Shown here in pieces: positions 6,562-8,512 of a stretch of DNA of 8,512 nucleotides (position 1 is its first letter; every line of letters starts with the position of its first letter). The translations under genes and the position numbers were made by a program. The stretch is from Cyanobacteriota bacterium (GTDB lineage: Bacteria; Cyanobacteriota; Cyanobacteriia; Leptolyngbyales; Leptolyngbyaceae): assembly GCA_027482985.1 (NCBI GenBank), contig JAIXVO010000405.1:1-8512 (forward strand), in the 5' to 3' direction. Under the pieces are notes generated by a model. That model ran no database searches, had not been told where the DNA came from, and saw only the letters and a program-made list of their open reading frames with translations.

Positions 6562-6686
6562 GCGTTTAACCCTCGCGATCTACCCAAGCAGGCATCATTA
6601 CACCCTTTACATTAACGCTTGGGAGGAGGTGATGGGGCAGCCGGAATGGGGGATAATAAGCCTGTTTTCCCAAAATCACCCAGCGG
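6562..6686. promoter_or_regulatory. Divergent larE-thrB intergenic promoter region
   Basis: Both genes must be transcribed outward from these 125 bp. GAGGG (minus strand, 6574-6570) is the larE Shine-Dalgarno sequence. GATAAT at 6652-6657 could be a -10 element for thrB, but no good -35 is properly spaced. An inverted repeat, CCCAAGC (6583-6589) and GCTTGGG (6617-6623), surrounds the T/A-rich centre and could be an operator; this is inference. No NtcA-type GTA-N8-TAC site is visible. Confidence 0.45.
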
Positions 6687-7613
6687 ATGTCTCATTTTTC
6701 TCCAGCCACCATTTCTGTGCCAGCCACCACTGCCAACATCGGGGCGGGGTTCGATTGTTTGGGAGCCGCCCTCTCCCTCCATAATCGCTTCACGTTTACC
6801 CCACTGGATGCGGCTCTGGGCACCCTGGAAATGACCGTCACTGGGCCGGAAGCCGATCGCGTCCAGACGGATGCCAGCAATCTGGTGTATCAGGCATTTA
6901 CCCAGTTCTACCAGGCATTAGGCCAACCGATTCCGGCGGTCAAAATTGAGATTGAGCTGGGGGTGCCCTTAGCGCGAGGGTTGGGCAGTTCGGCGACGGC
7001 GATCGTCGGGGGCTTGGTGGGCGCGAATGCGTTGACGGGGTTTGCGACGAAGCGGGCGACGGTGATGCAACTGGCGATCGCGATGGAAGGCCATCCCGAC
7101 AATGTCGTGCCCGCGCTGATCGGCGGTTGTCGGCTGGCGGCCACTAATCCGCAAGACGGCTGGGAGATTTGCGAAATTCCCTGGCACGACAGCATCACCC
7201 CGATCGTTGCCATTCCCGACTTTGAGTTGTCCACCGCTGAAGCTCGCCGCGTGTTACCTGCCACCTACAGTCGTGCCGATGCCATTTTCAACACCGCTCA
7301 CCTGGGCTTACTGCTGCGGGGCTTAGAGACGGGCAATGCAGATTGGTTATACGCCGCCCTCCACGATCGCATCCATCAGCCCTACCGACAGGCGCTGATT
7401 CCCGGTTATGCAGCAGTCCATGCCACGGCATTAGAGGCGGGAGCTTATGGGTTAGTGATCAGTGGGGCGGGTTCGACCTTGCTGGCACTGGCAGAACGAT
7501 CGCAGGCGGAGCGAGTGCGATCGGCGATCGCGGCCACCTGGAAGGATGCAGGCATCCAGGCTGAAGTGAAAATTGTGCAGATCGATCGCGCGGGTGCCAA
7601 TGCCCAAATTTAG
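6687..7613 (+). CDS. thrB: Homoserine kinase
   Basis: This 308-residue GHMP-superfamily kinase phosphorylates L-homoserine with ATP to O-phospho-L-homoserine, the step before threonine synthase in threonine biosynthesis, in the cytosol. Visible motifs are [15 protein letters not shown] (12-26), the ATP-binding loop [11 protein letters not shown] (94-104), [11 protein letters not shown] (134-144) and the C-terminal GHMP motif ISGAGST (258-264). The length is that of typical bacterial ThrB, and it looks intact. ATG at 6687 is the first in-frame start after tandem stop codons at 6654-6659; no strong Shine-Dalgarno sequence precedes it. Neighbouring threonine-pathway genes (hom, thrC) are not in the window, so thrB appears to stand alone between larE (divergent) and an unidentified convergent gene. 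Confidence 0.96.
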   Translation: MSHFSPATISVPATTANIGAGFDCLGAALSLHNRFTFTPLDAALGTLEMTVTGPEADRVQTDASNLVYQAFTQFYQALGQPIPAVKIEIELGVPLARGLGSSATAIVGGLVGANALTGFATKRATVMQLAIAMEGHPDNVVPALIGGCRLAATNPQDGWEICEIPWHDSITPIVAIPDFELSTAEARRVLPATYSRADAIFNTAHLGLLLRGLETGNADWLYAALHDRIHQPYRQALIPGYAAVHATALEAGAYGLVISGAGSTLLALAERSQAERVRSAIAATWKDAGIQAEVKIVQIDRAGANAQI

Positions 7614-7640
7614 CCTGAATCCTACATAACCCGTGGTCGC

Positions 7641-7700
7641 GTAGGGGTGAGCCTTGTGTCGCCCTCCGATGGTCAGGGCACCCAACCGCAGTGCCCCTAC
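7641..7700. repeat. Palindromic intergenic element between convergent genes
   Basis: GTAGGGG at 7641-7647 and CCCCTAC at 7694-7700 form 7-bp terminal inverted repeats around a 60-bp unit, with an inner hairpin GCCCT (7661-7665) / AGGGC (7675-7679). GTAGGGGxx...CCCCTAC palindromes are common dispersed repeats in cyanobacteria (recalled, not searched). It fills most of the 104-bp gap between thrB and the convergent gene at 7718. It could act as a transcriptional buffer, but no T-run makes it a standard terminator. Confidence 0.65.
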
Positions 7701-7717
7701 ACTCGGCAATTCAGCTT

Positions 7718-8512
7718 CTAAATCTCGGCGACCGCTCGTTCAATCAACCGCCGCGCTAGGGTTTGTAAGCCCGTGTGACGGTAGTATTTGACGTTCATAT
7801 CCAGCAGGGCACCGACATAATCGGCTTTATCATCGGTGAAGTCAATAATGCCTTTGATGCGTCCCAGCAGTCCATCCTGAGTGACATTCTTTTCCGAGGC
7901 AAAGCTTTTCATCCAGCCCTTGGTGGAATCAAAACTTTGGGCAATAAACCCTTTTTTACCCCTGGCATTATCGCCTGGAATGAGTTCCTGCACACTCTTG
8001 TAGGTTTGGTTACCTTCCAATTCCTGGGGACTGATGCCATCAAACATGGACAACGCTTTGTCGGCAAACTCTGGTCCCAGCGGGATGATGCCATCAAACG
8101 AGACGAGCGCCGCCATCCGCATCAAGGATTCACCGCTGTAATCGCCTAAAGCCACGAGAAAATCGCCAATACTGTCGCCGGGAATGCCGTTAATTTGGCA
8201 AAAAGCCACCAGTTCTGTGACCAGCTTGATACAGAGGTCAATACTCTGGGCTTTTTCAGGTTTGGGGGTGATGTTCTTCAAAAAACCGAGGAAGCTATCC
8301 TGTCCAATCCGGTTGGCGAGGGCGGCAGTGCCCAACAACCCCGACCCCGTTTCAACCGTGTCATACAGCCACAAGGCCCGTTGATAGCCCTGGGATTTGT
8401 CGTTATAAAGCGTAACTGCCCGTTCGCCAATTTGCTGAATCAAGGCTTCATCAGTTTCGCCCGTGACAGCGCGGATGGTGTTATCGAAGCCCGTCAGGTT
8501 TTGCCATTGACC
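7718..8512 (-). CDS. Unrecognised protein, 5' end beyond the window
   Basis: This is the C-terminal 264 residues of a gene that is open through the right edge of the window. An apparent start at 8443 is only an internal TTG; upstream codons continue without a stop, reading GQWQNLTGFDNTIRAVTGET. I do not recognise the family. The product looks soluble and alpha-helical: YQRALWLYDTVETGSGLLGTAALANRIGQ lies near the middle of the visible N-terminal third, followed by LVTELVAFCQINGIPGDSIGDFLVALGDYSG and an acidic KGIIDFTDDKADYVGALLD near the C-terminus. No signal peptide, transmembrane helix or catalytic motif is evident in the visible part. It converges with thrB, separated by a palindromic repeat. 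The steady coding pattern over 795 bases and the cyanobacterial context support a real gene. Confidence 0.75.
   Translation of the reverse strand, partial: GQWQNLTGFDNTIRAVTGETDEALIQQIGERAVTLYNDKSQGYQRALWLYDTVETGSGLLGTAALANRIGQDSFLGFLKNITPKPEKAQSIDLCIKLVTELVAFCQINGIPGDSIGDFLVALGDYSGESLMRMAALVSFDGIIPLGPEFADKALSMFDGISPQELEGNQTYKSVQELIPGDNARGKKGFIAQSFDSTKGWMKSFASEKNVTQDGLLGRIKGIIDFTDDKADYVGALLDMNVKYYRHTGLQTLARRLIERAVAEI

Noticed and set aside
7775..8149. Plus-strand gene inside the last minus-strand gene
   Set aside because: It is the complementary shadow of a well-formed minus-strand coding region, with no recognisable domain.
8441..8443. Start codon of the last gene at 8443
   Set aside because: The codon is TTG and the frame stays open upstream to the window edge, so it is internal.

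Overview
The window looks like a chromosomal segment of a cyanobacterium, probably a filamentous or Leptolyngbya-like type. The palindrome GCGATCGC (HIP1), typical of cyanobacterial genomes, recurs throughout (for example at 10-17, 392-399, 558-565 and 1139-1146). The intergenic gaps hold short palindromes and heptanucleotide repeats of cyanobacterial style, and several proteins look like lineage-specific cyanobacterial families. No database search was possible, so the taxon is inferred.

Layout. Positions 1-380 (+) are the C-terminal end of an EgtB-like / formylglycine-enzyme-fold protein. It converges on a run of minus-strand genes. Read in their direction of transcription (right to left), these are: larE (sulfur insertase for the nickel-pincer cofactor, 6561-5743), an ABC-2 type permease (5695-4922), a membrane-anchored pentapeptide-repeat protein (4708-3401), a GtrB/DPM1-like membrane glycosyltransferase (3182-2184) and an unrecognised 528-residue membrane protein (2133-547). 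larE is divergent from thrB (homoserine kinase, 6687-7613, +) across a 125-bp gap. thrB converges on an unrecognised minus-strand gene (8512-7718) that runs off the right edge.

Gene relationships. The larE-permease gap (47 bp) and the glycosyltransferase-528-residue gap (50 bp) would allow co-transcription. The wider gaps at 4709-4921 and 3183-3400 contain repeats and probably separate transcription units. larE has no larB or larC beside it, and the permease has no ATPase beside it, so their partners would have to be encoded elsewhere. The genes do not form one obvious pathway. The region reads as ordinary core and lineage-specific chromosome; I see no mobile-element protein, CRISPR array, tRNA or rRNA.

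Most notable points: (1) a palindromic element between convergent genes, flanked by a 36-bp perfect direct repeat that duplicates the last 12 codons of the 528-residue protein; (2) a repeat-packed leader upstream of the glycosyltransferase, with a G-rich tract and a complementary pyrimidine tract able to pair close to the start codon; (3) the 528-residue protein, whose membrane section loosely resembles voltage-sensor helices; (4) the pentapeptide protein's Cys/Gly-rich tail. None of these amounts to a demonstrated new system.
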